From positions 58,244,031 to 58,308,030 of the forward strand of contig OX375882.1 of assembly GCA_947359465.1 (NCBI GenBank): a DNA stretch of 64,000 bases, written 5' to 3'. The stretch is from Metellina segmentata (lineage: Eukaryota > Arthropoda > Arachnida > Araneae > Tetragnathidae). Positions 32,050 to 42,412 of this stretch are shown here, in pieces. A model generated the notes under the pieces. That model ran no database searches and was not told the DNA's origin. It saw nothing but the letters and a program-made list of their open reading frames with translations. Each line of letters begins with the position of its first letter. Within the stretch, counting starts at the first letter, position 1. The position numbers were made by a program, and so were the translations under genes.

Positions 32050-33165
32050 TAATCCTTAACCCTCCAAGTGTTTTGGCCGAGTTATCTCGTACATTAAGAT
32101 CTAATCAATTTTTCTAATGGCGAGATATCTCGGTTTCGACATTGCCGATTGATAACGACGAGAAAGAGACCTTTTAAAATTTGTTCTTGTGACGAGATAT
32201 CTCGGTTTCGACATTGCCGATTGATGACAACGAGATCGAGAACATGTAAAATTTATTCTAATGCAGGGCTCGAAATACCCAGGTGCACAGGTGCACTGTG
32301 CACATGAAAATAAAATTGTGCACCTATTTTGTTTTAATGTGTGCCTAACATATAACATGTGCACCTAATTTAAAAACTTAGGTGCTCAGAGTGCACCTGT
32401 ATTAAAAAATCTATTTCGAGGCCTGTTCTAATGTCAAGATATCTCGGTTTCGGCATCGCCGATTGATGACGACGAGAAAGAGACCTTTTAAATTTTGTTC
32501 TTGTGACGAGATATCTCGGTTTCGACATTGCCGATTGATTACAACGAGATCGAGAACATGTAAAATTTCTTCTAATGTCAAGATATCTCGGTTTCGGCAT
32601 CGCCGATTGATGACGACGAGAAAGAGACCTTTTAAATTTTCTTCTTGTGACGAGATATCTCGGTTTAGACGTTGCCGATTGATGACAACGAGATCGAGAA
32701 CATGTAAAATTTCTTCTAATGTCAAGATATCTCGGTTTCCACATCGCCGATTGATGACGACGAGAAAGAGACATTTTAAATTTTCTTCTTGTGACGAGAT
32801 ATCTCGGTTTCGATATTGCCGATTGATGACAACGAGATGATCGAGAACATGTAAAATTTCTTCTAATGTCAAGATATCTCGGTTTCCACATCGCCGATTG
32901 ATGACGACGAGAAAGAGACATTTTAAATTTTCTTCTTGTGACGAGATATCTCGGTTTCGACATTGCCGATTGATGACAACGAGATCGAGAACATATAAAA
33001 TTTCTTCTAATCTCAAGATATCTCAGTTTCGTTATCGCCGATTGATGACGACAAGATCGAGACCTTGAAAATTTTCTTCCAATGACGATATATCTCGTCT
33101 ATGCGGATCTGGTTGGTTTTACTAATAAGAAGATATTTCGTGGAGACAACCTATGAGAGGTTGTA
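32050..33165. repeat. 72-bp satellite built from the ATATCTCG palindrome (144-bp dimers)
   Basis: AGATATCTCGGTTT recurs at 32123, 32195, 32437, 32509, 32581, 32653, 32725, 32797, 32872, 32944 and 33016. The step is 72 bp throughout, except one of 75 (an added GAT) and one gap filled by a transposon. Two alternating monomers differ consistently (GACGACGAGAAAGAGAC versus GACAACGAGATCGAGAAC), making 144-bp dimers. The edges grade into ordinary copies of the dispersed repeat (CCTCCAAGTGTTTTGGCCGA near 32060). Because 72 is a multiple of three, minus-strand frames stay open for about 200 codons without being genes. Confidence 0.93.
32264..32425. mobile_element. hAT-type MITE inserted in the 72-bp satellite
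   Basis: The 162-bp insertion has ends CAGGGCTCGAAATA and, inverted, CAGGCCTCGAAATA, and is flanked by the identical octamers TTCTAATG at 32256-32263 and 32426-32433. An 8-bp duplication and CAGGG ends are typical of the hAT superfamily. Its centre is rich in GTGCAC palindromes (AGGTGCACAGGTGCACTGTG). It has no coding capacity and depends on a transposase in trans. Confidence 0.92.
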
Positions 33166-33774
33166 ACCGTAAAAAATATTACCGAAATCTTTACAATTCC
33201 CATCAAAACAACATTCCACGTGATGGAAATTGTTTAACACCGAAACAAATTTCAGATTTTACTTCAATTTACCTGAAGGAACAAATGAGCATTTATTACT
33301 CATGATTGATGATTAGACGGATTAAAATCACTCAAACGAGTCTTGGAGATGTTTAGGGATGTGCGTGATGCAACATGCAATTCGTTGTGGGTGGCTTCTA
33401 CTGGGATGGGAAGAAAATTTAGCAATAAATCTCTCTCTTCATAACAAAACACCAGGTAGGCTAATACATAATACATGACTAGGGATTATTGCGGAAAGGG
33501 AGCTTGGGGATTTCTCTCATACTTTTCGCGCATTTATTGCACAGAATTCCCGGGATGTATCATCAGCTGTAGGATGCATTCGTTTCACACTTCTTTCCCA
33601 GGATGGAAGGATTTTGGCAATGGGGGACGGATACAAATTGCGAAGGATGACATAAGTGTCGATTTCTCGGCGAAATAAATCTTATTACCCATTGGAGTAT
33701 ATCTCACGCATCCCCTTAACTCAAGACTACGCTTCCTTATGCGCTTTCGCCATGAAAACTAAAGATTGATTTCG
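33166..33774. other. unannotated stretch of ordinary complexity
   Basis: The 33420-33720 part is less AT-rich and shows no repeat elsewhere in the window. It could be unique host DNA. No exon is evident. Confidence 0.35.
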
Positions 33775-33970
33775 GTTTGCATATGCAGTGTGGACAGCTG
33801 GTGCACCTTAAATATGTCGTGGCCGAAAGTCCTCATGTTGGGTTGGAGTGGAAGTTTGAAGAGTGGGGTTCCAGCTCAGGTGTTGCCTCGTCATCTGACC
33901 GTGGTTCAAAAATACGTGGCGATACACCTAATGGCTTAGGCTGAGACGGTGGTAACTAGTTGAATATACA
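33775..33970 (+). repeat. tRNA-derived SINE, body only
   Basis: GTGTGGACAGCTGGTGCACC, ATGTCGTGGCCGAAAGTCCT, GGTGTTGCCTCGTCATCTGA and CGTGGTTCAAAAATACGTGG follow the order of the main SINE body. Head and tail are missing. Confidence 0.75.
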
Positions 33971-34139
33971 GTGTGGACAAAAAGTTCCATCCAGTCGTAA
34001 ATACATGTATTGCCAAAAATCCATTTGAAGCTGTGTGTATATATAGGCAGAATGGTCAACAAGCAGTGTTATGGCTTATGCAGTATGGCCCAAAACAGAT
34101 CAAATACACGAATATGCATGGCTTAAACCTCGAAGTGAT

Positions 34140-34280
34140 TTCGGGATGATAAATGGTTCATTAAGATCTGACCATTTGGTAATGACTAGATACATCGTCA
34201 TCAAGATACTACAGATTTTTTATGATGACGAGATCAAGATTAGGTCGTGTTTTTAAAGACGCGATATCTCCTCAGTCAAT
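34140..34280. repeat. palindromic repeat family, diverged copy
   Basis: Contains AAGATCTGACCATTTGGTAA, TAGATACATCGTCATCAAG, TTTTTTATGATGACGAGATC and GACGCGATATCTCCTC, the usual order of family modules. Confidence 0.65.
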
Positions 34281-34457
34281 ATACGTCAGTTTACCTAATG
34301 ATATGAAACCTCATAGACAAAGAACAAGAGAATAAGAACTGTCAAAATATCATATTAAATTATTGTAACTACCTTTGGATTATAGAAGTGAAAGCTAGAG
34401 AGATTGTCACCTTCCAAAATTGGTTTCTGAATATTTACCTGCTAAGAACAATAATTA

Positions 34458-34459
34458 TA

Positions 34460-34517
<58 letters not shown>
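34458..34517. repeat. (AT)n microsatellite
   Basis: An uninterrupted AT dinucleotide run of about 60 bp. Confidence 0.95.
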
Positions 34518-34518
<1 letters not shown>

Positions 34519-34779
34519 CCAACTGGTGCATACATTGCTCTTCATATCGTCACTCAGAGTGCAAAAAGTCGTATGAAAAATTCTATTATTTTTTCATTGT
34601 TGCTATAAAAGGAATTTTGTGATTTCCACTTGGTGTCAAAATCTCCTATGTCATCATCTGATCCAATAAAAGTTACAACCAAATGTACATAATAATAATA
34701 ATTGAATCAAATCATACGAAAAACGATTAGTTTTCTCGCTGTTCTGAAAAATGCTGCTTTTAGAAATACGATCTTTTGA

Positions 34780-34985
34780 ACCTTGAGTGACGATATATCT
34801 CTAAGTGAACGAAAAACTTTGTCCTTTAATAATCTGACCAATTTTGCTAATGACGAGATACCTCATCTCAATATATTACTAATTTTTTATGATAACATAA
34901 TAAAGATCTGGTCAGTTTTGTTTAATTAAGAAATATATCATCTATCAAGACCAGGTCAATTTTGCCAATTACAAAATTCCTCGTC
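34780..34985. repeat. palindromic repeat family, diverged copy
   Basis: GTGACGATATATCTCTAAGT, TGACGAGATACCTCATCTCA, ATATCATCTATCAAGACCAG and GGTCAATTTTGCCAATTACA are present, in family order. Confidence 0.65.
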
Positions 34986-35235
34986 GAGATGCACAAAAGG
35001 AGGACTATAACAATCAAACCATCATGTATGACTTACTTCTTAACGTGGAATAAGAAACGTAGAAAATTGGGTTCCCTGAAAATTAGTTTCTGGATATTTA
35101 TTTCCCTGGTCGAAACACTATTTCAACCAATTAAAAATTTGAATGAAATAATTTTAAGTAAAATTTTAGATCAAGCTTTATTGATTCTAGAACTAAAAGC
35201 TTTAGGCAAAAATAAATTCAAAAAGCAGTAATTTG

Positions 35236-35425
35236 GTAATTTTAGTTAACGTCGTACTAGAGCAACACAACAGGATATTGACGACTATCCGTGATCAGTC
35301 CCTTAAGGAAAAGATCCGAGGACAACACCTCGTAATTTTAAACCGGTCAAATGATGAAACAACACCTGAGCTGGCACCCCACTCTCCAAACTTCCACGCC
35401 AACCCAACGCTCAAAAAGGAAACCT
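35236..35425 (-). repeat. tRNA-derived SINE, tail half
   Basis: The plus strand reads TTAACGTCGTACTAGAGCAA, CTCCGAACTTCC-like CTCCAAACTTCCACGCCAAC and TCAAATGATGAAACAACACC, the reverse complement of the main SINE body and tail. Confidence 0.78.
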
Positions 35426-35631
35426 GAGAAATGCATGTTTGCAAATCTAGATGCAAGCCTATACCTTTGTGTACGATGAGTCTGGTGAATACTACATCTA
35501 TCGTGGTATTCAATGTCTTAACCGATGGAGTGGAATCTCAGAGAAGTCGTGGCCTCTGAGGTGTTGGTCTCGTCACATGTCAAAAGGCAAAAATTATGCG
35601 AGTGTCCTCGGTCATTTAAACCTCGGAATTG

Positions 35632-35770
35632 GATAGGTAGGTATTTAATTAACATCGCACTGGAGCACAGGTATGAGCTAAGGGGGCATACCGAGATCAA
35701 CCCCGAAGAGAAAGAAAGGAACGAGGACAATACCACGAAATTTTGAACCACGGTCAGATTACGTTGCTCA
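35632..35770 (-). repeat. tRNA-derived SINE, tail fragment
   Basis: GATAGGTAGGTATTTAATTA, then CACTGGAGCACAGG, ACCGAGATCAACCCCGAAG and GAACCACGGTCAGATTACG: the tail end of the main SINE, truncated about 140 bp in. Confidence 0.78.
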
Positions 35771-35904
35771 GTGGGAAACTTATTGTAAATTATTAAACGT
35801 ATTGTTATATTATTAAAATATATTTAAAACCAGGTTGTATACCTATTTCAGGTTCTTTTTGGGGAAAAACCACATCAGTCTCGCAAAACTTAGGATTTCC
35901 AAAA

Positions 35905-36215
35905 TGAATCCTGGATCCACGCCATCCGGATTTGAAGATCATCGGATTAGTAACCGGATAATTGCGAGTTCGAATCCAACTATCGACCGTAGTGTACAAA
36001 GGGGACTGGTGCACGTTATATCAATCGTGGCCTTGAATGTCCTCAAGGAGGCGTTGTATGGAATAGGGTGGATGCTCAGATGTGACCTCGTCATCTGACC
36101 GTGATTCAAAATTACGTGATGTTACCTGCTGTCTTTCAATTCGGGGTTTGATCCCGGACCGTCGCCAATAGCCGGTAGTGTTGTTACAGTGTAACGTTAA
36201 ATAAACCTCTTTCCC
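35905..36215 (+). repeat. tRNA-derived SINE, nearly full length
   Basis: A degenerate tRNA-like head (GGATTAGTAACCGGATAATT and B-box-like GAGTTCGAATCC) is followed by GGGGACTGGTGCACGTTATA, the GTCATCTGACCGTGATTCAA block and TCCCGGACCGTCGCCAATAG. It ends AACGTTAAATAAACCTCTTT. Confidence 0.8.
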
Positions 36216-36284
36216 TCACAAGAAGTTCAAAACTTCCGAAAACTAAGATCTCAAGCTAGATGATAAAGTATACGCATGTGTTTA

Positions 36285-36400
36285 AATAACGTTGTTCTGG
36301 GGCACCACAACGGGAACCCAAGAAAAAGACCGAGGACAACGCCTCGTAATTAAGAACCACGGTCAGAAGACGAGGTTAACACCAGAGCTGCAAAAAAGGG
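36285..36400 (-). repeat. SINE tail fragment
   Basis: GGGCACCACAACGGGAAC, GACCGAGGACAACGCCTCGT and GAACCACGGTCAGAAGACGA: reverse complement of the SINE 3' half. Confidence 0.7.
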
Positions 36401-36919
36401 GATTTCCCAAAGAAATCCATTCAGCCTAACTTGTGCACGCCCCCTAGGAAATGGCGCGCAAACCTCCGAAAACTACGGTCCCTCATAAATAACATCAAAA
36501 CTTTCAAAAAATAAGACCTCAAACCAGATGACAAGCAAAGGCCCTTTTCATTCAGTACAAATTCGCGTTGTAGTTTTTACCCTATGGGAACTGATGCTGA
36601 ATTTGTTGGTCGCAGTGATGGTTTAGGGGTGGATGAGAAGTCGGCATTCTGCCACCAAGCCCACCCCAACAACTTGTCAATCTCAGCACCTATTTTTTAT
36701 CTCCCCCAGGCACTTTGCATTTTTATGTTTGGAAGAATACTTATAAAAAGCTGCAGTTCCGCATTCTTGTTCTTGGGATATTGTTTCGAGGCTTGCATAA
36801 AGTGAATTGGGTTTGATGGGGAGATTTAACTTGTTTTTCGAAAAATAATTTTTAAACAGTTGAAAGATCTGTGGTTTTGATGTAGCGTCTGACCTCTTGA
36901 AATACCAGGTTATACAGGT
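36401..36919. other. unannotated stretch
   Basis: A 73-codon plus-strand frame at 36584-36805 has no motif I recognise. I do not call it a gene. Confidence 0.35.
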
Positions 36920-37390
36920 GGTGTGGTATGTAGATAGGTATTTAAATTGACATGACACTGGAACAATGCACGGTCTATTGGCGACGGTCCGGGATTAATA
37001 CTCGAAGTGAAATATGCATGGACAACACCACGTAAATTTGAACCACAGATGACGAGGCAACACCTGAGATGACACCCCACTCTCCAAACTTCCACACCAA
37101 CCCAACATGAGGACATTTGAGGCCACGACGTATTTAACGTTTAACGTAACAACGTATTTAAAAACTGCAGCTTCATTTTTACTTTTTAAAACTTAACTTA
37201 AAACTAAAAAAAACTAAACTTTTAGCAGCGGGCAGGTTAAACGTTAAAATGTAACGACGTATTTAACGTATTAACCTGCTCGCTTTCTACACGACGGCCT
37301 TTGGTTGGATTGGAATTCGAAACCCTCCGGTAGGTAATGCGTTACTCTTCCAACTGGGTAATCTCTGTCCAGAACAGTTGTTGTGAATAC
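36920..37390 (-). repeat. tRNA-derived SINE split by a short insertion
   Basis: Tail and body occupy 36925-37135 (GTAGATAGGTATTTAAATTG to CACGACGTATTTAACG). The tRNA-like head is at 37280-37385 (GACGGCCTTTGGTTGGATTG, GGAATTCGAAACCCTCCGG). Between them CGTATTTAACGT-like blocks are repeated three times around an A-rich insert. Confidence 0.7.
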
Positions 37391-37429
37391 GAAATGGAAT
37401 GCTGTTTCGCAGTTGAAAAATTCCATACT

Positions 37430-37510
37430 AGTTAATCCTTCAAGTGGTTTCAGCAAGGTGTCTCGTCTATCAAGGTCAAATAAATTTTGTCAATGACGAG
37501 ATATCGCGTA
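37430..37510 (+). repeat. palindromic repeat family, short copy
   Basis: CCTTCAAGTGGTTTCAGCAA, GGTGTCTCGTCTATCAAGGT and TGTCAATGACGAGATATCGC: the first two modules of the family. Confidence 0.7.
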
Positions 37511-37539
37511 ATGAAGCTATCACCGTTTATAGGAAAGAA

Positions 37540-38066
37540 AGAAAAATACTCTGTACACAATTTTTGTCAAGTTATTTATCTATGAAAATTTTGAAGTTGA
37601 AGAAGTAATGGAGACCGATGTAGTTGGCGTTGTTTTTGATTTTTCTTTTTATTACAGTAAAACTTTCAGCTAATATAACCAATGCTGCTCAAAGTGGAAC
37701 CCCTTGGCTACAAATAAAGACACCTTCACTAAAATAGTTTAGTTTACTCGTTAGATATTAGAAAGTGTTCCTACTATGCCAACTTACCATTAATGCGTGG
37801 CAGAAAAATACTCTGTACACAATTTTTGTCAAGTTATTTATCTATGAAAATTTTGAAGCTGAAGAAGTAATGGAGACCGATGTAGTTGGCATTGTTTTTG
37901 ATTTTTTTTGTTACAGTAATACTTTCAGCTAATATAACCAATGCTGCTCAAAGTGGAACCCCTTGGCTACAAATAAATGAAGACACCTTCACTAAAATAG
38001 TTTAGTTTACTCGTTAGATATTAGAAAGTGTTCCTACTATGCCAACTTACCATTAATGCGTGGCAG
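37540..38066. repeat. 262-bp tandem duplication
   Basis: 37541-37802 is repeated from 37803 to 38066 (GAAAAATACTCTGTACACAA to TTACCATTAATGCGTGGCAG). Differences are few: AAGTTGAAG/AAGCTGAAG, TTTTTCTTTTTATTAC/TTTTTTTTGTTAC and an added ATGA. It appears nowhere else in the window. Confidence 0.88.
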
Positions 38067-38389
38067 GTTGGCAAAACGCATTGGTTAAGTTGGTATAGCA
38101 TGTCATCATTGTAATAGGATCTAAGCAATAATGCGAGTTAATTATATTAAATGCCCTTTAAAACATATTTTAATGTAAAATAAGAAAAACTAAGAAAACA
38201 AATTCGAGATTTTTCTCTCTCTGGAAGCTTTGATCAAATTGAAACTAGAGTGGATGATGCAACATATACGTGTAGTTATGTAGTGAAGATATCAGCGCTA
38301 ATAAATCAGTGTAGTGATAAATACAATGTGAATGCCAACTAGTCATGGTCTCCCTTCGTCATTTTTCTAGTCTCCTTTTTTTATGCACT
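38067..38389. other. unannotated stretch
   Basis: Nothing recognised. Confidence 0.35.
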
Positions 38390-39190
38390 TTAGCAAGCTT
38401 GACTACTTGATCTTAGAAGGTGTTTGATTATACGCTCATCCATTAATTCAAAGCTTCCCGTTCTCTTCTTTGTCGTAGAAAATCAACTATCTCGTAAAAC
38501 ATCTTTTACGGTCCAGAAGAGATGATAGTCGGAAGGGGCGAGATCTGGGCTGAAGGTTAAAGTAATTTGAAACTCGAATGGATAATGGTTTCAATGATCT
38601 GGCCGCCATTGTGTGGTCCTGCAGTGTCATGCAACACTTTCTTCGACAATAAGCCTCGGCGTTTGGTGCGAACTTTTCGCTTCATATTGTTGACCAGCAA
38701 ATTACTTTATCTTACACTGTAGGTAATTGGTAATTATTAATTAACGCCTTACTAGAGCAACACAAGGGGCTATTGACGACAGTCCGGGATCAATCCCCCA
38801 AGAAGGGAAAAATCCGAGGACACCACAACGTAATTTTTAACCACGGTCAGATGACAAGATAGCACCTGAGCTGTCGCCCCACTCTCCAAACTTCCACACC
38901 AATACAACGTGAGGACTTTTGACCAAGACAGATTTAAGGTACACTAGTCGCCTCTACACCATGCGATTACAAACATACATACACTGACCCAGAAACATTC
39001 CGATCTAGAGGCTAACACCTTAACCTCCAGACCTATATGTCGGCCTCTTGCATTGTTGATCGTACGCTCCTTTTCCAGGTAGTCTTCCAGTATAGGCCCT
39101 TCTTAGTCCCAAAAGTCAGTTAGCATCACCTTGCCCGTGGAAAGGTGAGTCTTGAATTTCTTCGTTGGGGACATCTGTGTTTTTACTCAA
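38390..39190 (-). pseudogene. mariner transposase remnant split by a SINE
   Basis: On the minus strand the segment 39055-39175 reads MSPTKKFKTHLSTGKVMLTD and LEDYLEKERTIN. After the SINE it resumes at about 38712 with SNLLVNNMKRKVRTKRRGL, then KVLLHDTAG with the second catalytic Asp. A frameshifted SPDLAPSDYHLF-like block near 38520-38550 holds the third. These are the standard mariner (DD34D) segments in the right order. Several frameshifts and at least one stop (TAA in place of a codon before SNLL) make it inactive. This family is distinct from the intact element at 1966-3468. Confidence 0.78.
38717..39045 (-). repeat. tRNA-derived SINE, full length, inside a mariner remnant
   Basis: Flanks TCTTACA (38710-38716) and TCTTGCA (39046-39052) are a 7-bp target duplication with one difference. 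On the minus strand the head is GGCCGACATATAGGTCTGGA with GGTTAAGGTG; the B box is mutated (TTTCTGGGTCAG). Then come GTGTAGAGGCGACTAGTGTA and the complete body, ending AATTAATAATTACCAATTAC. It shows that the head of 15872-15995 and the common body belong to one ~330-bp SINE. Confidence 0.85.
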
Positions 39191-39334
39191 TACAGTGCAT
39201 TTTGAATTTTGGCATAAAATGACAGAACCACGTGTTGTTTTGCAAGCATACAATTATTTCCACTCGTTTTAAACCATGGACAGATGACGAGATCAACACA
39301 GGCAAACCACTCTCCAAATTTATAACGCCACGTC
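39191..39334. other. short unannotated stretch with SINE scrap
   Basis: TTTTAAACCATGGACAGATG and ACGAGATCAACACAGG near 39265-39310 resemble the SINE body. Confidence 0.4.
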
Positions 39335-39840
39335 AATGATAGAATATTTCCAAAGAATTATATTCTAAGTAAATAAGCGGTGTAGACTTATTAAAATATT
39401 CTATCTTACATAATGGTAAAGTAGAGTATTTCCAAACTATTCTATTACATGGAAAGGAAGAATACATTTCCCGAAGGACTTTATTCTAAAAAATAACTCA
39501 CACACAATATAATTATTCCAACGATCTATTGTAAGGAAATAAGCAAAGCAATCTTTATAAATGAGGCTATTTTACAAAATGGGATCAATAGAATATGTCC
39601 AAAGGATTGTTGTCTATGAAAAAGAGCAATAGAATGTTTCCAAACAATATTTTATACTAAGGAAACCAGTAATAGAACATTTTCAATAAATTCCACTAGA
39701 CAGAATGAGATAGCTGAATCGTTCGAAAGGATTCTATTTTAAGAGACAACAAAATCTTGCGAATAGACTCCATCCTAGAGAAAGAGCCAATGGAAGCGTT
39801 CCAAAAGATTCTATTCCAAGGACAGGAAAAAATGGAGAAA
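39335..39840. repeat. degenerate tandem repeat (AATAGAATRTTTCCAAA type)
   Basis: Units start with forms of AATAGAATATTTCCAAAGGA and end with TTCTATTCTAAGGAAATAAGC. Recognisable starts are near 39340, 39424, 39590, 39627, 39672 and 39721. Each unit is itself loosely palindromic (AATAGAAT...ATTCTATT). The array is old and strongly diverged. Confidence 0.6.
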
Positions 39841-40561
39841 GGACAATAAAATCTTTCTACAGGTTGAAAGAACTCATGGATGCTTTTAACCAATAGATTC
39901 AGTGGATAGTGGTGTAAAAGTAATAATACACAACTCATAAATATCAACCTTTTCAGAAGGTTAACTACATGTCAAGGAAAATCCCAACATCCTGTATCAA
40001 ATATGAACACTGAATAACCCTAAAAAATCTTCAAGTAATACGCTATTCAAAATACTTCCAGACAAATAAAATGCTTTTCTAAAACTTCTAAGAAAGACAA
40101 ATAAGCCTTTTCTGTCTTTCAAATTGATTTCGAGGTATCATTCCATCATATCTTATTTACGTAGGTAAATAAGAAATCTTTTTCTGAGACACATACACAG
40201 GCAATCTCGCGTGTAGGATTGGACGTCTGGGTACCAAAGCTGATGTTTTGATATTAAATTTGCTTTGTGGTATTTTCTTTTTGAAAATTTATATTTGAGG
40301 AGGAAATAGATTTAATGCAAGGCGTCCAGACACGATGATACATATGATCTCGACATGCATTCATTTTGCATGAGAGTCGCATTCATTGAAATATATATTT
40401 CGCTTACTTTCTGCCATATTCATCAATTGATATTCATCTCTCGTAAACAAACTTCCCAAGGTGTGGGATGAATGTTAATTTAAAAACAAACTCATCAGAT
40501 GAACATGAGGTTCAAAAGACAAAAAGGTTTTATAGGTTTTTGGGAATTACTTGGTCCCGAA
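39841..40561. other. unannotated stretch
   Basis: Nothing recognised. Confidence 0.35.
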
Positions 40562-40740
40562 AGGTAGGTAGGTAATCAACGTCGTACTGGAGCAACGCGA
40601 TGGGCTATTGGCGACAGTCGGGGATGAATCCCCAATTGAAACACCACGTAATATTTTGAACCACGGTCAGATCACAAGGCAACACCTGAGCTGGCATCCT
40701 ACATTCCAAAATTCCACAATACGCAAACTTGATCCCGACA
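40562..40740 (-). repeat. tRNA-derived SINE, tail half
   Basis: AAGGTAGGTAGGTAATCAAC, GTCGTACTGGAGCAACGCGA, CGGGGATGAATCCCCAATTG and TTTTGAACCACGGTCAGATC. It abuts the Tc1-like end at 40754. Confidence 0.8.
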
Positions 40741-40753
40741 CAAAACCAATATA

Positions 40754-41064
40754 CACTATATGGACAAAAGTATTTGGACACTGCATGTTTTTCAGAAAAA
40801 GTGCTTTATTATTCTATTTAGTAACGGGTAGGCCCTCCTTTTGCTTATATAAGAGCTGCATCACGTCGAGGCATACTTTCCGCAAGTTCTCTGTAAGTTT
40901 GGGCAGGAATAGCCCGCCATGCTTCTTGCAAAGCTTAACGAAATAACTTTAAATTGAATGTTTTAATTTAGCTTTTTTTAATGACATTGCCACGCATAAA
41001 AATTTAAACGGACCATCGGCCAGAATACGTTACCGCAGAAATAAAATTACCTACCCCTTTAGTG
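40754..41064 (-). mobile_element. Tc1-like transposon end, rearranged copy
   Basis: The left end CACTATATGGACAAAAGTAT after TA, and the following 180 bp (TTTTTCAGAAAAAGTG, CATCACGTCGAGGCATACTT), match 500-690. Near 40975 TGACATTGCCACGC appears in the opposite orientation to its position in the first copy. The segment finishes CCCCTTTAGTG then TA at 41065, the terminal TACACTAAAG inverted. It looks like a deletion/inversion derivative bounded by TA. Confidence 0.6.
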
Positions 41065-41155
41065 TAAACTCTTCAAAAGATCAAATACCTCAAAACATCA
41101 ATTTTTAGCTGCTATTTATATAAAGCAATAAATTAAGGCTACTAAGTAGAGGAAA

Positions 41156-42412
41156 AGGGGGCTTGTGTGGACAATTTTTATAAATTTGGCAAAAAAGTGT
41201 AATAAATATCATTTTTGACACATCAATTATGTTTTATACAATAATGTACTCTTTTACCTATATTTTGGTTGATATATTAAAGAATTTGGCAATATAGTTT
41301 TTTTATAATATTTTGTTTAAAAAAGTAGTTTTTTTTTTATCCACACTAGCCCCATGACATGGGGCTAGTGTGAACAAGTTAGAATACGTATTATACAATG
41401 TAATACATCCCATGAAAGTGTGCAAAACCATAATGAAATCAATTTTAACGTAAACAATATAACTCCTTTTAATGTAAATCTTAATAAAGCATATTTAATT
41501 GATGTTGAGCCCAAATATATTTTTAGTTAGGAACTGCACTATATTACCGATGTACTTCGAAGACAAATCAACACAGTAAGAAAGCTATTTTTAAGTTTTA
41601 TTTAGTGTGAAAATTATTTAAATGTAAAAAAGGAATTATGCTTCTAATTTTCAATGTAGTTAGATTAACTAACATTAAATGTCAACTGAGATGTAGTGCG
41701 AATTGTGCTACCGGCGACATGTGGTGATGGTAATTTAGTTACAATTTCATTTCTTGAGATTAGTGATATATGCTTCAAATCTTGGGGAAAAAGATATTCA
41801 ATTTGCTTATTAGAAGAGCTGCTTTGTGTGAAAAAAACTCTACAATTCCTTGTAACTAATTTACCATTTCAGAATAAACAATTTAATTTAATACCAAAAG
41901 CCTTAAAATTAAAAAATAGAATTATTTGTAATGAATTTTTCACATAAACAATCTTATTTAATAAATAAATAGCCTACAATGTAATATTTAAAAAATGTTT
42001 TTACCACTGAAAGCTAAATGGGGCTGGTGTGGACATGTCCACAGAAGTCCCACCACTATGTGTCCACTCTAGCCCCATGGAGGCATTTGTTTATTTAGGC
42101 CTACTTTTGATTAATTTAAACCATGTAGAGCAAAAATGAATATCAAAATAGCTAATGAATATATTCATTAATAACATACTGTGGCCTTTTTTTTTTAATA
42201 TTGAATTAAAATATTCTAATCTTGTAATTGAAAGGCAAATCAAGAACTTACTTTTCCACCATGAAAACCTAGTTTCATAAATTGCTACTGAACTATCAAG
42301 TGTGTGGTCATGTAACTTACACATGAAAGTTTATATCAGTGTTGCTATTCTGCAAAAACTCGCAGGGAGATTTTGACTGCCAAATAGCAGAAATAATCAA
42401 GTTGTCCACCAC
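41156..42412. mobile_element. possible DNA transposon with GGGGCTAGTGTGGACA repeats
   Basis: Left end GGGGGCTTGTGTGGACAA and, inverted at the right, GTGGGCTAGTGGTGGACAA suggest terminal inverted repeats about 1.25 kb apart. The same word forms a 15-bp hairpin at 41342-41372 and recurs at 42017-42035 and, inverted, at 42060-42078. An 83-codon plus-strand frame (41696-41947) has no motif I know. The class is unknown and the target duplication is unclear. Confidence 0.45.

Noticed and set aside
32370..33016. Two overlapping ~200-codon minus-strand frames with 24-residue repeats (SKPRYL...RRHQSAM), and a 125-codon plus frame.
   Set aside because: The repeat unit is 72 bp, a multiple of three, so stop-free monomers give long frames on several phases and both strands. 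The frames follow the satellite exactly and have no promoter, exon or domain support.
32050..33165. CRISPR-like alternation of a constant palindromic repeat with spacers.
   Set aside because: The spacers are themselves repeated and near-identical, the setting is eukaryotic with transposons, and no cas-like gene is present.
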